Source of the DNA: Mya arenaria | Taxonomy: Eukaryota; Mollusca; Bivalvia; Myida; Myidae | Assembly (NCBI RefSeq): GCF_026914265.1 | Contig: NC_069136.1 | Span: forward strand, 13,971,856 to 14,035,855 | Length of the DNA: 64,000 nucleotides | Direction of reading: 5' to 3' | Part shown: positions 43,661 through 56,015 of the stretch, piece by piece | Position numbering within the stretch: the first letter of the stretch is position 1 | Layout: every line of letters begins with the position of its first letter | Notes under the pieces: generated by a model | The model's database searches: none | What the model saw: only the letters and a program-made list of their open reading frames with translations | Told to the model about the DNA's origin: nothing | Made by a program: the position numbers and the translations under genes

Positions 43661-45908
43661 GAATGTAAACTCTGAAAGAATTACTGGCAGATAATTAAAA
43701 CCAAGTCAGGGCTCTAACGAAATGATCGTAAATAACATAAAGAGGAAGGACAACTGCTCTCCGCCCCCCTACAAACACATAATGAGAATAACGCAGTCAC
43801 CGGAGCAGGGGGCACTTCACTTCACCGGATGTTCCGAATACGACACTGCTTGAAAAGAAATACACATGCGCTTGTACATTACTCTAAACACAAATTTTAA
43901 CTAGACCGTAGAGGTTTGTTTACTGGTTGACACTAAATATAAAAATCTTGAAAGTATAACGAGAGTTTAAGAATGTAACAAGTGAGAACGACTTCAACCA
44001 AGGACAATTTTGATCAGAGCATAAATACAACAATAATTTTCCGAATTGTGAATAGCTGCATCAAAAATGTTTTTGAAGTTCAATGCATTACACACATTAG
44101 AAAAGAAATATGGAAAACAATGGTTAAATGCTTCACTCATAATTCTGTTTTAGACTGCAACAAGTCGCTGCTATAGCATTTACGGTAAGGCGGAGAAGGC
44201 GCGCGGTCGTCGTTGTCGACTTTGTTGTATAGACATATACAATAGCCATTACTAGATCAAACTAGATCACAAGTACAAAAGTTGCTGCAAGATGCAGCAA
44301 TTGGATGTTAGCGCGGGCCAACTATTGGTTATGCAAGTCTTTATGTAGGGTCAGAACGAAGTAAATAAATTAAGGACTAACATTGATTGTAGATGTAAAA
44401 TAAAGTTGATTAAAAGATGACAGACTTGGGCTGTTGTTTCTGAAACGAAAAATAAAACCGTAACACAATAACAATTGTACAACTGATGGTATATTTATGA
44501 CAGAAACCATAATTGTATCAAATAACTTTATTCATGAACCGTATCAATATACACACATTTTATATAGTGGTGGTTTTCTTTTGGAGTGGCTGATATGATA
44601 GCTGAAATGTTAAGTATGCCAACATGATTTGGTAAGTTCTGGGCAAAGTTCGAAACGTTGAGAATTTGAAGTACTTTGGTGAAATGTTGACTTTAAACAG
44701 GAGTAGCACCAAAGGTTTATCCAAAAAACTAATTAAGGACATGTGCTTAAAACAATGTTTACTTTTGGCTAATAATCCGCGAAACAAGTTGACCGTTATA
44801 ATTAAGTGTTACAAAGCTATTGTTTCTAACTGAAAAACACATAAAACTGTTTGCTTATGTAACAGATTTTAACACAATTAAAAAAAATACATTTAACATA
44901 AACTAAAAGAAGTTGGTTATACATGAGCTGAAAGAAAGAAGTCTGATCATCATTATTAATGTAATTTTCCTTGTTCTGTGGCGTAGATGATTTATAAGCA
45001 TGCAGAATGTTTTAAACAAAGGAAACAAGTTTAGCATATACTGACACTTAAAATATGACATTGAAATATAAGAATAAATACTGCATTGAATATTACTGAA
45101 ATATGAACATATGTACAAACAAGAAAGAACATGAGCAATATGACATTGTATATACATTTTGTATACAACAAAGAGTAATAAGCATTATAACAAAATATAC
45201 AGAGTTAGTATGTATGCTGGGAATGGTAGAGTTGTACTTAAATGTAATAAACAATAGAAAGAATATTTGTTATAATTTGGTGTAAGTGCGACATATACAT
45301 TATGACCAATACTTGGAATAAGAATGCACACAGACAAATTAATACAATACTAAAATACATGCTGCCACTATTTCATAAGCAATGAAATGGAACAGGTATG
45401 AAAGAAAAGAATATAAATAAAAATGCATGAAAACCTAGTAATATGTACCTAGTATGCAAATGCACAGTATTTGAATGAAACTATTTATAGGGTGATAAAT
45501 ATCTTTTACATGGGGTTGGGCTTAAAAAGACTCAGTTTCAGTTGTTATGTTGGAATGAATTGGGTTGAAAATAGGTATATTTGTTAAATGATTTACTAAC
45601 TTAAAAGTTGAAAGTTGTCAAACCCAAAACTATAAATGATATGCCTGGAGTTTTATATTATCAGTATAAGCATTGCTGATATGGTTGATAGCCAAAAGGC
45701 CATTATTTTTTAAAGTTTGAAAAGTCATAAATCACGGAAATGAAAAAAACCACAGCACACAATAGAATGGTTAAGGGTCATGCAAAAAAAGCAGGGTAAG
45801 TTGAGAAGTTGAAACAGGCATACTTTTTTAAGCATTATGAATTCTAATGTTTGTAAATGGAGAGTCAGTGCCTATAAAAGAGACATTGAATGATATATTC
45901 ATCAGAGT
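43661..45908. other. Intergenic sequence, nothing recognised
   Basis: AT-rich. Small frames at 43982-44176, 44560-44787 and 44903-45157 show no known motif. Confidence 0.45.
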
Positions 45909-46261
45909 TAAAGCTGCACTCTCACAAATTGAACGTTTTGACAACTTTTTCATTTTTTGACTTAGAACGAGACATATTTTGCGAAAATCCATTGAAACCA
46001 GTTATATAAGACTGCTGACAAAAAAGATTGCAGATTTTTATACTTAAGTTCAAAAATGTTTTATGCAATTTTCTTAAACTGTTAGTAACAGCTTAAGCCA
46101 TAAGACATTAATTTTCAAATGGAAATATGAAAATCTGTGATTTGATCTCTTGTCAGTAATCTTAATCATTTGTTTGAGGATATTTACACAAAATTTGCGC
46201 TTTCCAAGACAAACAATAAAAAAGTTGTACAAATGGTAAATCTGTGAGGGTGCAGCTTTAA
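45909..46261. mobile_element. Palindromic MITE, family A, copy 3
   Basis: It starts TTAAAGCTGCACTCTCAC and ends TCTGTGAGGGTGCAGCTTTAA; arms TTTTGACAACTTTTTC against AAAAAAGTTGTACAAA. Confidence 0.92.
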
Positions 46262-46744
46262 GCATAACAGGTAGTAAAGAAGGGTGACATGGCAAAATGA
46301 CATAGTGATATAAATACAAGTATTTCTTGTAAATTAACATTTTGTAACTGTTTAAGTGAGATGTTGAAAAACAGAACATTGTTAAATATATGTACATATA
46401 AGACATTAATTTAAACATTAATGGAAATTAAACTCAGCAAAAGCATAGTGATATCTACAGAGCATTATGTCAACATCAGTGTTCAGATAGACAAAACCTT
46501 GAATGAGAAGTCTTATAATACTGTCAAATATCTCTAATTTTAGGAACATGTTTTGTAAATAATTATTGAAATCGCAGAACATTTAAGAAAACAATAGGAA
46601 GATAAGTATCATTATGATGAGGTTATTAAATAATGTTACGATTCTGTAAAGTCATATATGGAGACTGTAAGATATTGGCACAACTGTAACTTAACATATT
46701 GACATAATGGTAAAACACAATGGCAAAAATGGAAGTACACTATT
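46262..46744. other. No feature seen
   Basis: AT-rich spacer. Confidence 0.45.
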
Positions 46745-46989
46745 TTATAAATATCAAATTTCAAATCCCCCGCCACGGAGTGGGGAGGGGATTACAGAAA
46801 CACTTCATCAGTCTGTCTGTCCGTCTGGCTGTAACCTTTCGTGTCCGTGCTATAACTTACTTATGCATTGATGGATTACCATCTTGCTTGGTACAAATGT
46901 TGTCCTCATTGAGACGATGAGCAGTGACATTGACCAGGGTCCATAACTCAAAGATCAAAGTCACACGAGATATTTAAATGTCAGAGTAC

Positions 46990-47480
46990 ACATACTCGTG
47001 TCCGCGCTATAAACTCTTCCTACATATATCACGTTTGGTCACAGTATATCAGCCTTAACTGAAACAGTAATCTATTTTTAGTAACAGTGACAACGACCCT
47101 AGGGGGGCAAAAAGCATCCATTAAAGTTCTGCATAAACTTGTCCTATATACCAAGTTTGGTCACACTATGTCAACCCTTACTTGAGTTATTCAGTACTTA
47201 CCATAATCATATTTTGACCTTGACCTAGACCATAACTCTCGGGGCCAAAAAAACAATCTCAGGAAAGGTCTCTATAAACTCTTCCTATATACCAAATTTG
47301 GTACCAATTAGAAGACCCTTACTTAAGTTATTCAAAACCAACACTTTTTCTATTAATAGTAACCTTGACCTTGATCATAGGGGCCTCAAACGCATTCCCA
47401 TGAAAGGTCTCCATAAGCTCTTTGCATATACCAAGTTTGGTCTCTTTATGTCAAACCTAGTTAAAATTATTCGATACATA
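46990..47480. repeat. About 120-130-bp tandem repeat
   Basis: The phrases AAACTCTTCCTATATACCAA, TTTGGTCACACTATGTCAAC, CTTACTTGAGTTATTCA and GACCTTGACC recur four times with divergence. Confidence 0.82.
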
Positions 47481-47639
47481 AGGTGACTTTGATGCTGCTC
47501 TAACACCAGCCCGCCCGAACAATGACACAGGTCATTCAAATATCTTGTTTTCCCTTTATGAAAATGTGGTTAGGAATATAAAAATGTGCCTTTCAAAAGA
47601 AATTAAAAGAAGAGTTAAAAAGAAAAAAAAAACATTCAA

Positions 47640-48370
47640 GGGCAATAATTTGTATTTAGGGCTAACATGAAGTTATGTTCCTTAGTGTAAGATGGTCGTC
47701 AATAATTCTGCGAAGTATTAAGTGCATTGAATGAATTTATAGAAGTTTTTTAATTAAAATCCCAACTTGCCCTAAAACTTTAACCTAAGTCAATCAGGGG
47801 CCATAACTTGTATTAAGGATTATATGAATGAAGGGTATAGAAGTTATCAATAAATATATCAACCTGCTCTAAAATTTTAACCTAAGTTCCATAGTCAATC
47901 AGGGGCCATTATGTGTATAAAATATGATATGGAGTTATCTTACCTAATTATGCGATGGCACTGAACAACTGTGTAAAGTATTAAGTCAATTGAATGAAGG
48001 GTATTGGACTTATTAGTGAAAATCCCAACTTGTTCTATAACTTTAACCTGCCCTTAACCTTTAACCTAAGTCAATCAGGGGCTATAACTTGTATTAAGGA
48101 TAATACAGAGTTATGTAACCTCATTGTGTGATGGTCCTGAACAAATGTGTCAAGTATTAAGTTAAATGAACGAATGATAGAGAAGTTATTAATAAATATC
48201 CCAACCTGCCCTAAAACTTTAACCTAAGTTTGATAGTCAATCAGGGGCCATAACTTGTATAAAGGAGTTATATATTCCCATTATATGATGGCCCTGAACA
48301 ACTGTGTGAGGTATTAAGTCAATTGAATGAAGGGTATTGGACTTATAAGTGAAAATCCCAACTTGCCCTA
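47640..48370. repeat. Tandem repeat, about 130-180-bp unit
   Basis: CAATCAGGGGCCATAACTTG, GATGGCCCTGAACAACTGTG, AAGTATTAAGTCAATTGAAT and TCCCAACTTGCCCTAAAAC recur five times in order with length variation. Confidence 0.87.
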
Positions 48371-48442
48371 AAACTTGAACCGGACACCGACACCAGAGCG
48401 GATAGTATAGCCCACCTTATTCTTAAGATAGTCGAGCTAAAA

Positions 48443-48860
48443 AAACACAAATGTGATAATATATTTATAACATGTGTTTTCTCTTCAAAAATAGTGAAAC
48501 AAGGTTATGACATCACCACAAAATATATGTATCACTTTATCGAAAATACTTAAGGCTTGCTATTTCATCGATAATATGAATCAAGACTCATTTTTCTTTT
48601 TTTAGCCAAAATAACCTTGACATTGATCTTACCTACACTACACACAATATGTATAACTTTAACAAATACTCTTTTATTATGTTCAAATATTCAAGAATAT
48701 TTTAGGTTACTGATCATACAACTTGTATTTCTATATTATTGACCAGTGGTTGTGTACAATTTTGATCAGATTCAACATACCGCTCAGGTTGCGAGAAAAA
48801 CAAATTGCCTTGTGTTGACTTGATGTAGTGTCAGCTAAAGCATTGAGGCAGGTTGTTTCA
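48443..48860. other. No feature seen
   Basis: AT-rich spacer, possibly 3' UTR of the transcript proposed at 48861-51033. Confidence 0.35.
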
Positions 48861-51033
48861 TTAAGAATCAATTGGTCCTTTCACACTTGCAATGACAAGT
48901 TTTTCATTTTCAAACTTTCCTCTAGTGTTTATAGGGAAAAGCACTGTGAGGTAGAAGTGAAGTGCAGGATCGTCACCGATTGTTTTCAGTTCGGGTATTG
49001 TGATGAGGAGTAACTCAACTATTGAAGATCAAGTTGGAACATTTCATACCTACTGCTGCGTTTGATAACAACCTCAGCTGTGCAAAAGTAGGCCACTTGT
49101 GTGAGGGACTGGCTCTAACATAGAGGACATTTGTCAAGGTCCATTTACTTGTTGCCACAAGTTGCTTGTTGCTCTAAAAAGATATGAAAGGAGTTTGTTA
49201 TGATATCATGATAAGTGAATGTAGCACTGAAGACCTGATAACATGAAACATGAGAAATAAAATAACTCTAAACATTAAACTGAGGTGAATTTGTTAGGTT
49301 TCAAGGTTGATTTCATAAGCTTTATTCGAAATGTGAATTGACAGGTAATTTGCAATTTGATGTCAATTCTGAATCAGGTTATACAAATCAAACATTGATG
49401 CATGGATTGCAGAATAATAATTAAGATTAAGTATTTATATACAAGTAATGATTTCATTACTTTATTCAGCTATTGAGTTAAGCAATTTTGTTAGAAAAAG
49501 TGAAAAAATGTTATTAATTTTTAGGAAGGCTTGTTTATAGGTCATGTATTTTGTGCGAAATAAATATCAAAATGATGTCTAAAAAAAGATTATATTGTGA
49601 AATAATGTAAGCTTGTAGAGTTAATTTTTTAAAAACTTTATATGAAATTGTGAATAATTGTAAATACATTCAATTATTTATTAAAATGCATTGAAACATC
49701 CATATGTTTTTGTTTCATTAAAGGTTGAATGTTAATACCAAAAGCAATGTTATTTAAAGTTGCAGTTAAAAACTTAGCAAAAGATTTGCCTAGCTTTAGT
49801 TGTGTTACATAACAACACAAAATGCAGAAGGTTTGGGATTTCATTTTTAATATGAATGCTGGCTATTGTTCTGAAACCATAAAGTTAACAGAAAACTAAG
49901 AAAGAGAACAAACCTGGTTTTGGGCAGCGGGGCAGCACTGATATTTGTAGGCTGAAGAATACTCATTTCTTGGAACTCCTCAGTCCTGGCCCATTATTGT
50001 TGGTGGCCATTTTTTGCAGTTTTCATCTTGAAGATGAAGCCCTATCTGTTCAATATTTACAACTCTTGTGGTAGAAATTGGAATGTAGGATGATAAATAT
50101 AAATATACATTTTATTGAGACAGAATCCCGTAAAACATGTTTATTATTTTAAACTAATGCACCAGTCAATTGTAACCACGACCCCAAGGTCCGGGGGTAT
50201 ACCGGGGATAGCCGGGGAAATGGACCATGTTTTTAACTTTCAGGTGGCCCTGCATTGCCGGGTGAATGGGATGGTTATGTCTTCGCTTTAAATATAGCAG
50301 GGAATGGGCCTTACCTAGGGCCCCTGGGGTGCGGGGGCATTTGGCGAGATTAAACCATCTGTTCATCCTCGCAGGACGGGATTTTAGCCAAGGTTGGCTG
50401 GACCTATGGTCAGGGTCCTCGCTATTCCCCTGACCGGGGGGTGGGGGCGTGGTTTCAATTGACTGATGCATTAGTCTAAAATAATAACTGGTGCATAATG
50501 AAAACGATGCAAAAATTTAATGACTACGAACAAATCACCTTAAACTCGTTACATACAGACTGACATGCAAACTTTGCGCATGCATTACAAAGAAGGGCTT
50601 GAAATAGCATCCCTACCATTGTGACTCATTCAGTTAGACGCGTTAATGTCCAAATCAAACGTTTTTGTTGCGGTATTTCACTTCGAATCACCCTCTCGCA
50701 ATTTTGACCCTGACCGCACACTCGCCTATGTCTGAAATGCAAGAAGCGTTTTCATTGGACGTCTATCATTCCTGGTTTTAATGACGCAATTTGGAAAAGC
50801 CTTCAAATGTTGTCCAAAATGAAAGTAGGAATACCGCAAAAAAACCGTGCTACTGTTTAAATCGAAAGACACGAAACCTGCTTTTAAAATGATAAATATA
50901 AAATAACAATAGTTTTTCAGTTCACTACAAATGTACGTAAAAAGAAAATGAAAATACCTTTCCCCAACCGCCAGCGTGTTGACCTCGATATCCCTAGTCT
51001 ACTGGACGCTTGCATCTGACCCGTACGTGTCAT
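48861..51033 (-). other. Possible minus-strand transcript, coding status unclear
   Basis: Four less AT-rich blocks have splice-like edges. Block a, 51033-50958, has an ATG, a basic Ser/Arg/Thr-rich leader (SSRLGISRSTRWRLGK) and donor GTATTT. Block b is 50045-49914, from acceptor GAACAG to donor GTTTGT. Block c is 49173-49050, from acceptor TTTTTAG to donor GTATGA, reading QLVATSKWTLTNVLYVRASP. Block d is 49018-48861, reading GDDPALHFYLTVLFPINTRG to a TAA. Blocks b and c share an open phase, but b has an in-frame TGA. Blocks c and d join in frame only if 31 bases (GTATGA...AATAG) are removed, which is very short for an intron. It may be a real small gene, a noncoding RNA or a pseudogene. I recognise no family. 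Confidence 0.28.
50157..50472. mobile_element. Palindromic MITE, family D, copy 1
   Basis: It starts ATGCACCAGTCAATTGTAAC and ends TTTCAATTGACTGATGCAT, GC-rich inside (CCGGGGATAGCCGGGGAAAT). The partner copy at 52932-53247 has the same length, 316 bp. Confidence 0.9.
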
Positions 51034-51299
51034 AACCGAGTAATCAGATAATAGACTGGTTCACCGATTTTCTAAGATTATTGTAAGATACATTCTGCGC
51101 ATTCGTGGTTTATTCTTTTATGTAAAAATATTTAAATAAAAAAGAGAAGTTTTCTCAACAACTGTGCATTTATGATATTTTTTCTCTAAAAGAGTTATTT
51201 AAAAAAATCTCTGGTTTTAATTTGCCTTATATTTTCAAAGCTTTACATATTAGAAGATTACCAATCTTCTATTGCAAAATCCAACAGGAACCAGTCTAA

Positions 51300-51515
51300 T
51301 GGCGAACTGCTTTGGAATTATCCGAGAGCGGACGGTAAGAAACGGCGCATGCGCGATCAAAAATATGAAAACGCCGCATGCGCAAGCCCATTGCACCAGG
51401 GACACTTCTAAAACAATCAATATATGCGCCGGGCGCCGATGCGCCCGCGCAATAATCAAAATATTCACATGTAACTTAAAACCCGTGTTACCTTGACAGG
51501 TCAATGCGCATATGT
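51300..51515. promoter_or_regulatory. CpG-rich promoter-like block with NRF-1-type sites
   Basis: GCGCATGCGC at 51345-51354 and CGCATGCGCA at 51375-51384 match the palindromic NRF-1 core, and a further TGCGCAT lies near 51505. GCGCCGGGCGCCGATGCGCC is also present. It is CpG-dense against an AT-rich background and lies about 270 bp upstream of the putative minus-strand ATG at 51033. Such blocks are usual for housekeeping promoters. Confidence 0.5.
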
Positions 51516-52370
51516 GATGAAATGATTAGAACTTTTGTTTGAATGTTTGTCAAGTTATGCCCAATGACCAATTGAAAATTTCATTTGGGCCAGGTATAAG
51601 ATTTTTTGAAAGTAAATTCAAACAAGACTCTTAAAAGTTAATTTCCTCTACATGTATATCTGTGAAGCTTTTTCCTTCAACTCAGTGGTAAAAAGATACT
51701 GCCTTAATTTTGTTTCTATGTTAAATATTGCAATCTTGTGTTGTGTTCAATATCGCCATAAAAGGCGGGCACACCGTGTTAATTTCTAATAAGGCACATG
51801 TGCACTTTGTACTGCAATACTATGTTATGTTATTATTCACCCTTAAGCGACTAGCTTATGTTTTTGTACCACGCTTTAGTTTTCCCAGTACTGCATTTGA
51901 ATATACTTATTTTATCATTATTTTACTCTATGACATCTAAATTGCAGAAAAATACAATATAATATGAAATAAGGGTTATTTGCGCTAATAAAAATTGTGG
52001 TCTTCGAAGACGAAATTTGAACATTCATCAATATTTGCTGAAGGATTCCAATTATTTATTGAAAAAAAGACTACTCAAAGAACGACGGTAGTTTTATTTC
52101 CCCAGGGTCAAACTAACTCTTTGGCAATCTATAAATGCTCTTGATTTTAAATACGTTTCTTTCATTGAGTAGATTTCAATTACCCGATTACTCATTACTG
52201 AAATTGTTATGATCTCTGATAAAACCATTACTGTATATTACGGCGAATAAAGAATATTAAAATATTATATCAATATGTAAAACAAAGAATGTAATTTGAT
52301 AATTATGTTAATCTAAATGTATCAAATAAAAGACACATATGAAAAAAGAAAGAACAATGCGAGCTATAGG
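51516..52370. other. No feature seen
   Basis: AT-rich intergenic sequence. Confidence 0.45.
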
Positions 52371-52545
52371 CAGTCAAACCTCGTTGGCTCGAACTCCCAA
52401 GAACATGAAAACAATCCTCGAGCTTCGGAAATTTCGAACCAAGAGGGAATTCTTACCTTCAATTTAAAGCAATCGGTCATTGACATCCAGTTCGAGCCAA
52501 AAAGGACATCGAGCCAAGCGAGTTCGAGCGAACGGGGTTCGACTG
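52371..52545. mobile_element. 175-bp MITE, pogo/Tigger-like termini, copy 2
   Basis: It starts CAGTCAAACCTCGTTGGCTC and ends GTTCGAGCGAACGGGGTTCG then ACTG, followed by TA. Same length and layout as 43057-43231. Confidence 0.9.
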
Positions 52546-52931
52546 TAATGCTGTCAAGGGAAACAGACTGGCCTACAAGGTGTAGCGCTCCTGCGAAAGA
52601 GAAGTAATGTATTTATTTAAAATGCAACGTGTACGTCTGACAATCGTCTCTCTAGTGGAAGTACAACACTTCAACATAGGTAAGCTTGAAGTCGGTGAAA
52701 TATATATGTGGAATCATTTCCGACTATGTATTTAAAATACAACACATACCTCACTGAGCCTTAGTTTTCAACCACTCTAAACACTACTGTGAAATAATTA
52801 TTCAGCATTTTATTTGAATATTGACGGCGTAAACTCCATCCCAATCCGCGATTGCCTGGTGAACGATTTAATTAAGGTGGCAATACCATTCCGAACGGAA
52901 AGAACACAACAATTGGGCCAATTGGGTTGTA
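52546..52931. other. No feature seen
   Basis: Short spacer between two MITEs. Confidence 0.45.
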
Positions 52932-53247
52932 ATGCACCAGTCAATTGTTAAAACGACCCCAGACGTCCGGGGAATAGCGGGGAATTTGACTTTCGGTCCA
53001 GCCAACCCCGGGTAAAATCTACGCCCTGCGGGGACGAACTGATGGTAAATCCCCGCCAAATGCCACCGCACCCAAGGGACTCTAGGTAAGGCCCATTTCC
53101 CGCTATATTATGCCGATAACAAAACCACTGCATTCACCGGCACTGCGGGGCCATCTGGAAGGTAAAAATATGGCCCATTTCCCTAGCTATCCCCGGTAGA
53201 CCGGGGGGGGGGGGGCGTGGGGGGGGGGTTATAATTGACTGGTGCAT
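52932..53247. mobile_element. Palindromic MITE, family D, copy 2
   Basis: It starts ATGCACCAGTCAATTGTTA and ends ATAATTGACTGGTGCAT; CCCCGGTAGACC and a poly-G run (about 53200-53228) lie near the right end. The poly-G stretch is a likely place for sequencing error. Confidence 0.9.
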
Positions 53248-53365
53248 AATTACCAAATGAAGATATTGGCCTTAAGTAATATGATCGGTTATAAATCGAT
53301 ACAATTTGTATAACATACGCTTCACCCCGTTTAAAATTTTGTATTTTCAGTTTTTCAGGATATAT

Positions 53366-53397
53366 GATGTAATTTATCACGTGGTATACACACACTG
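53366..53397. mobile_element. Relic terminus of the 13811-type foldback element
   Basis: AATTTATCACGTGGTATACA followed by CACACTG repeats the right end at 14260-14293; the rest of the element is absent. Confidence 0.7.
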
Positions 53398-53664
53398 CAG
53401 AAGTAGTTCGTAAAATTTTGAATAATATTGTTATTGAAATGCAGAAGTGTATTTGTATATCTAAGTTTAAATTGATTGCCATTGAAGTGTATTATTGCAA
53501 AAATAATAAAGATCCCAAACGTTAAGTCTTTAGGTTTAACTGCTTAATTAAAATTACTACGCAATCTACCCTCAGCGTAATTGAAGTGTAAAGTTTTCGG
53601 ACATTTTAAACCGTCCATATTCATCCGATATTGTTTTCGTAGAAAATGGCCGACGAGTTCCGAA

Positions 53665-53910
53665 TGGAAACCTCTTAAGCTTAACAAGGTTAATTAGCTT
53701 ATTTCATCCAGCCAAATTTCGTATTGAATCATAATATAACTAAGTGAAAAAAATGCTGATTGTAATTAGCATACAGATGATTTCCCTTTGAAGTCCAAAA
53801 ATTCATAAGAATCTAAGCACACTTTCCACCAAAGTAAAGATATTGAGCATAGCTTAATTATTTTCTCAGGGAATTAAAATGTTTTCAGAAATTTGGGGTC
53901 TGGGGCGTTT
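53665..53910. mobile_element. Palindromic MITE, family E, diverged copy
   Basis: CTCTTAAGCTTAACAAGGTT at the left and GAAATTTGGGGTCTGGGGCG at the right, with TTAGCTTATTTCATCCAGCC inside, parallel the element at 61026-61275. Confidence 0.6.
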
Positions 53911-54069
53911 AAGTAAAGATCTTAGTCGATTTTGATTGTAATTTCAGATTATCTTACTGTCATTTTTTCGTTACTTTGCTACATATTCGAGTGAAATGAA
54001 CGTTTGCCAATAATCAAAATTAATATTGATTTGAAAAAACTACAGAAACAAGCACAGAAGTCTAAAAGA

Positions 54070-54185
54070 AGATTAAACCAAGACATAGAAAACAAAAACA
54101 AACAATCACAAGCCAGAAGCATGGAAGAACAGTTCAAAACTAAATAACAACACAGTACATATATTCTCTATAAAAAAACTAGGGG
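54070..54185 (-). mobile_element. Dispersed repeat copy, inverted
   Basis: AACAAACAATCACAAGCCAG and CAGTTCAAAACTAAATAACA reverse-complement the tail seen at 29640-29760 (CTTGTTTGTGATTGTTG). Confidence 0.55.
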
Positions 54186-55560
54186 TGTTTATCAAGGAAA
54201 GTAAGGTACCGCCTGACACGAATTTGAGGAAATAAGACAACAACATTGTCTTGCTATTTCAGAGGCCAATACAGATTTAACATTGTTGAGGTTACGACTG
54301 AAATCCCTTGTTGTAACGGCGCCCTGAAGCGTAAGATGTTTAAATGGTTATGACGGACCTGTTCAAATAGTGATTTCATAGTTAAAGAAATTATATGAGA
54401 AATTAACTATGTTGGTTTAAGTTCTTGGTGCTTTATGAGCTTGCTAAATCTTGTAATAAATGGTATTACTTCGGTATGCAAATTGAATTTATATGTTGAG
54501 GTGTTAAAGCACTGAAAAGCGGTAGAGGTAACTCCAACCCAATCCACGATTAATTTCTGAACGATTCGAATTGTGAATACATCAAAAACTGCCGGAGAGA
54601 TGTTGATGTTTCACGTGTCAAACTGTTGTATTTGAACTACCATACTGCTTTGAAACTAAAATCTATAAACTTATTTGGATGGACCACTTAGTATATAATT
54701 TACAGCCAGCAACTTGGAAGAGATGCGATTAGAACGTGACGCTCTGAGTTTAAAAGATATTTTAAACCACTGTGGCTGTTATAGTTTCGGCGATAGAGGG
54801 TGACCTCGTCGTCAGTGATAACGGTCTAAAAACACGTTTTGCGTGTATATTTTCAAATTGCAGTACCATTTTAAGTTACAGGACATAAGAATATCGCCAA
54901 TAATGCCTGTTTATCACGTAACAAAACCGCCGACATGTCACGTGTTTAAAGCTACATGTATTCCATCCATAGCCTTCCATCCTGACACTGGATATGGATT
55001 GGATTCGCCGTGTTCTTAAAAATGTTTTGCTGCATACTGGACAAGTGTTTCCGGCCATTGATAGATTTTGAAACTCCCATATACGTTAGATCACGCGCAA
55101 CATAATGCCATTTTGAAATATTTTGATGTAAAAATCTTGTGTAATTTGAAAGTAAAAGGAATAGTAATTATGACATTTTAAAAAGACAAAATCAAGTAAA
55201 CATGTATATGACTTCGTCTGAAAATTCACACAATTCTTTTCAACACTGTTATGGAAAATCTAACAGTTGATAATTTTCTGTCTGGCCTGAGAAAAACTAC
55301 TTTATTCAAATATTAAGTAAACGGCGGGTAAAAAAACACATCTTTAATGATGTTGTGTGTGCGGAAACAAATTAAATGATTTTCGATGCTAACGGCATTT
55401 TGATAAAAAAAAGTATAGTATCTATCTTACCTTATTGTCGGCTTATTTCCCTTTTTATTAATGAAATTCTGATTTTCTCTTGAACTGCTTGTTTTGACAA
55501 GCATCCATGATAATGACAATACACAGACTAATGAATAAAGCCAAATAGACTTTTCATTCT
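54186..55560. other. Intergenic sequence, nothing recognised
   Basis: A 60-codon minus frame at 54876-55058 contains CPVC near its start, but no zinc-finger spacing continues. Confidence 0.45.
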
Positions 55561-55745
55561 AAACCTGTAACTGCTTAGTAAATAATGCATTTATGGAAAT
55601 TATTAATTACTGATAACAAGATTGTAACCGTCTAAGCGCAATCATATCAAATGATTGGTGAATGCTAATTTATTTACTGTGGTCTACTTTAGTCTCTTAG
55701 TGTTGAAATACCGTGTTAAATGCTAATTTCTTTCAAATTTTACTC
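55561..55745 (-). mobile_element. MITE family B, truncated copy
   Basis: CTTAGTAAATAATGCATTTA through GTTGAAATACCGTGTTAAAT; the outer part after that is missing. Confidence 0.75.
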
Positions 55746-56015
55746 TGTATCGGCATCGCTTATTCGTATTTTTCCTGTTTGCAATTCATAGCGTCCGATT
55801 TGCGGACACAACACTGAGTTCTACTTTATTATTAACCGAATATAAAAGCGTTATAAGTACTGCGTTTTGATTCGAAAGGTTGTAGTCCACTTTTCTGTGT
55901 TCTTGCCGGTCCGGATCAGAGTAAAATCAAAATGCGCGAACATCCAAGATAGTGAAAAGCAGCACTCAGGATCAGTACTAATATCCGTTTTATTATATAC
56001 ATTACTGGTTAAACC

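Larger units (their letters stand above)
46745..48442 (-). mobile_element. Composite repeat element built from tandem cassettes
   Basis: It runs from a GGAGTGGGGAGGGGATTACA/GTCTGTCTGTCCGTCTGGCT head to a terminus (ACCGACACCAGAGCGG, CCCACCTTATTCTTAAGATA, GTCGAGCTAAA) that is the inverse of the one at 30966. Inside are two different tandem arrays (46990-47480 and 47640-48370). No coding frame is preserved; the transposon class is unknown to me. Confidence 0.65.

Noticed and set aside
49914..50045. Selenocysteine reading of the in-frame TGA
   Set aside because: Nothing supports a SECIS element or a selenoprotein family; a nonsense change or noncoding exon is simpler.
54876..55058. Zinc-finger-like CPVC frame
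   Set aside because: A single Cys pair with no matching second pair or histidines, and no splice context.
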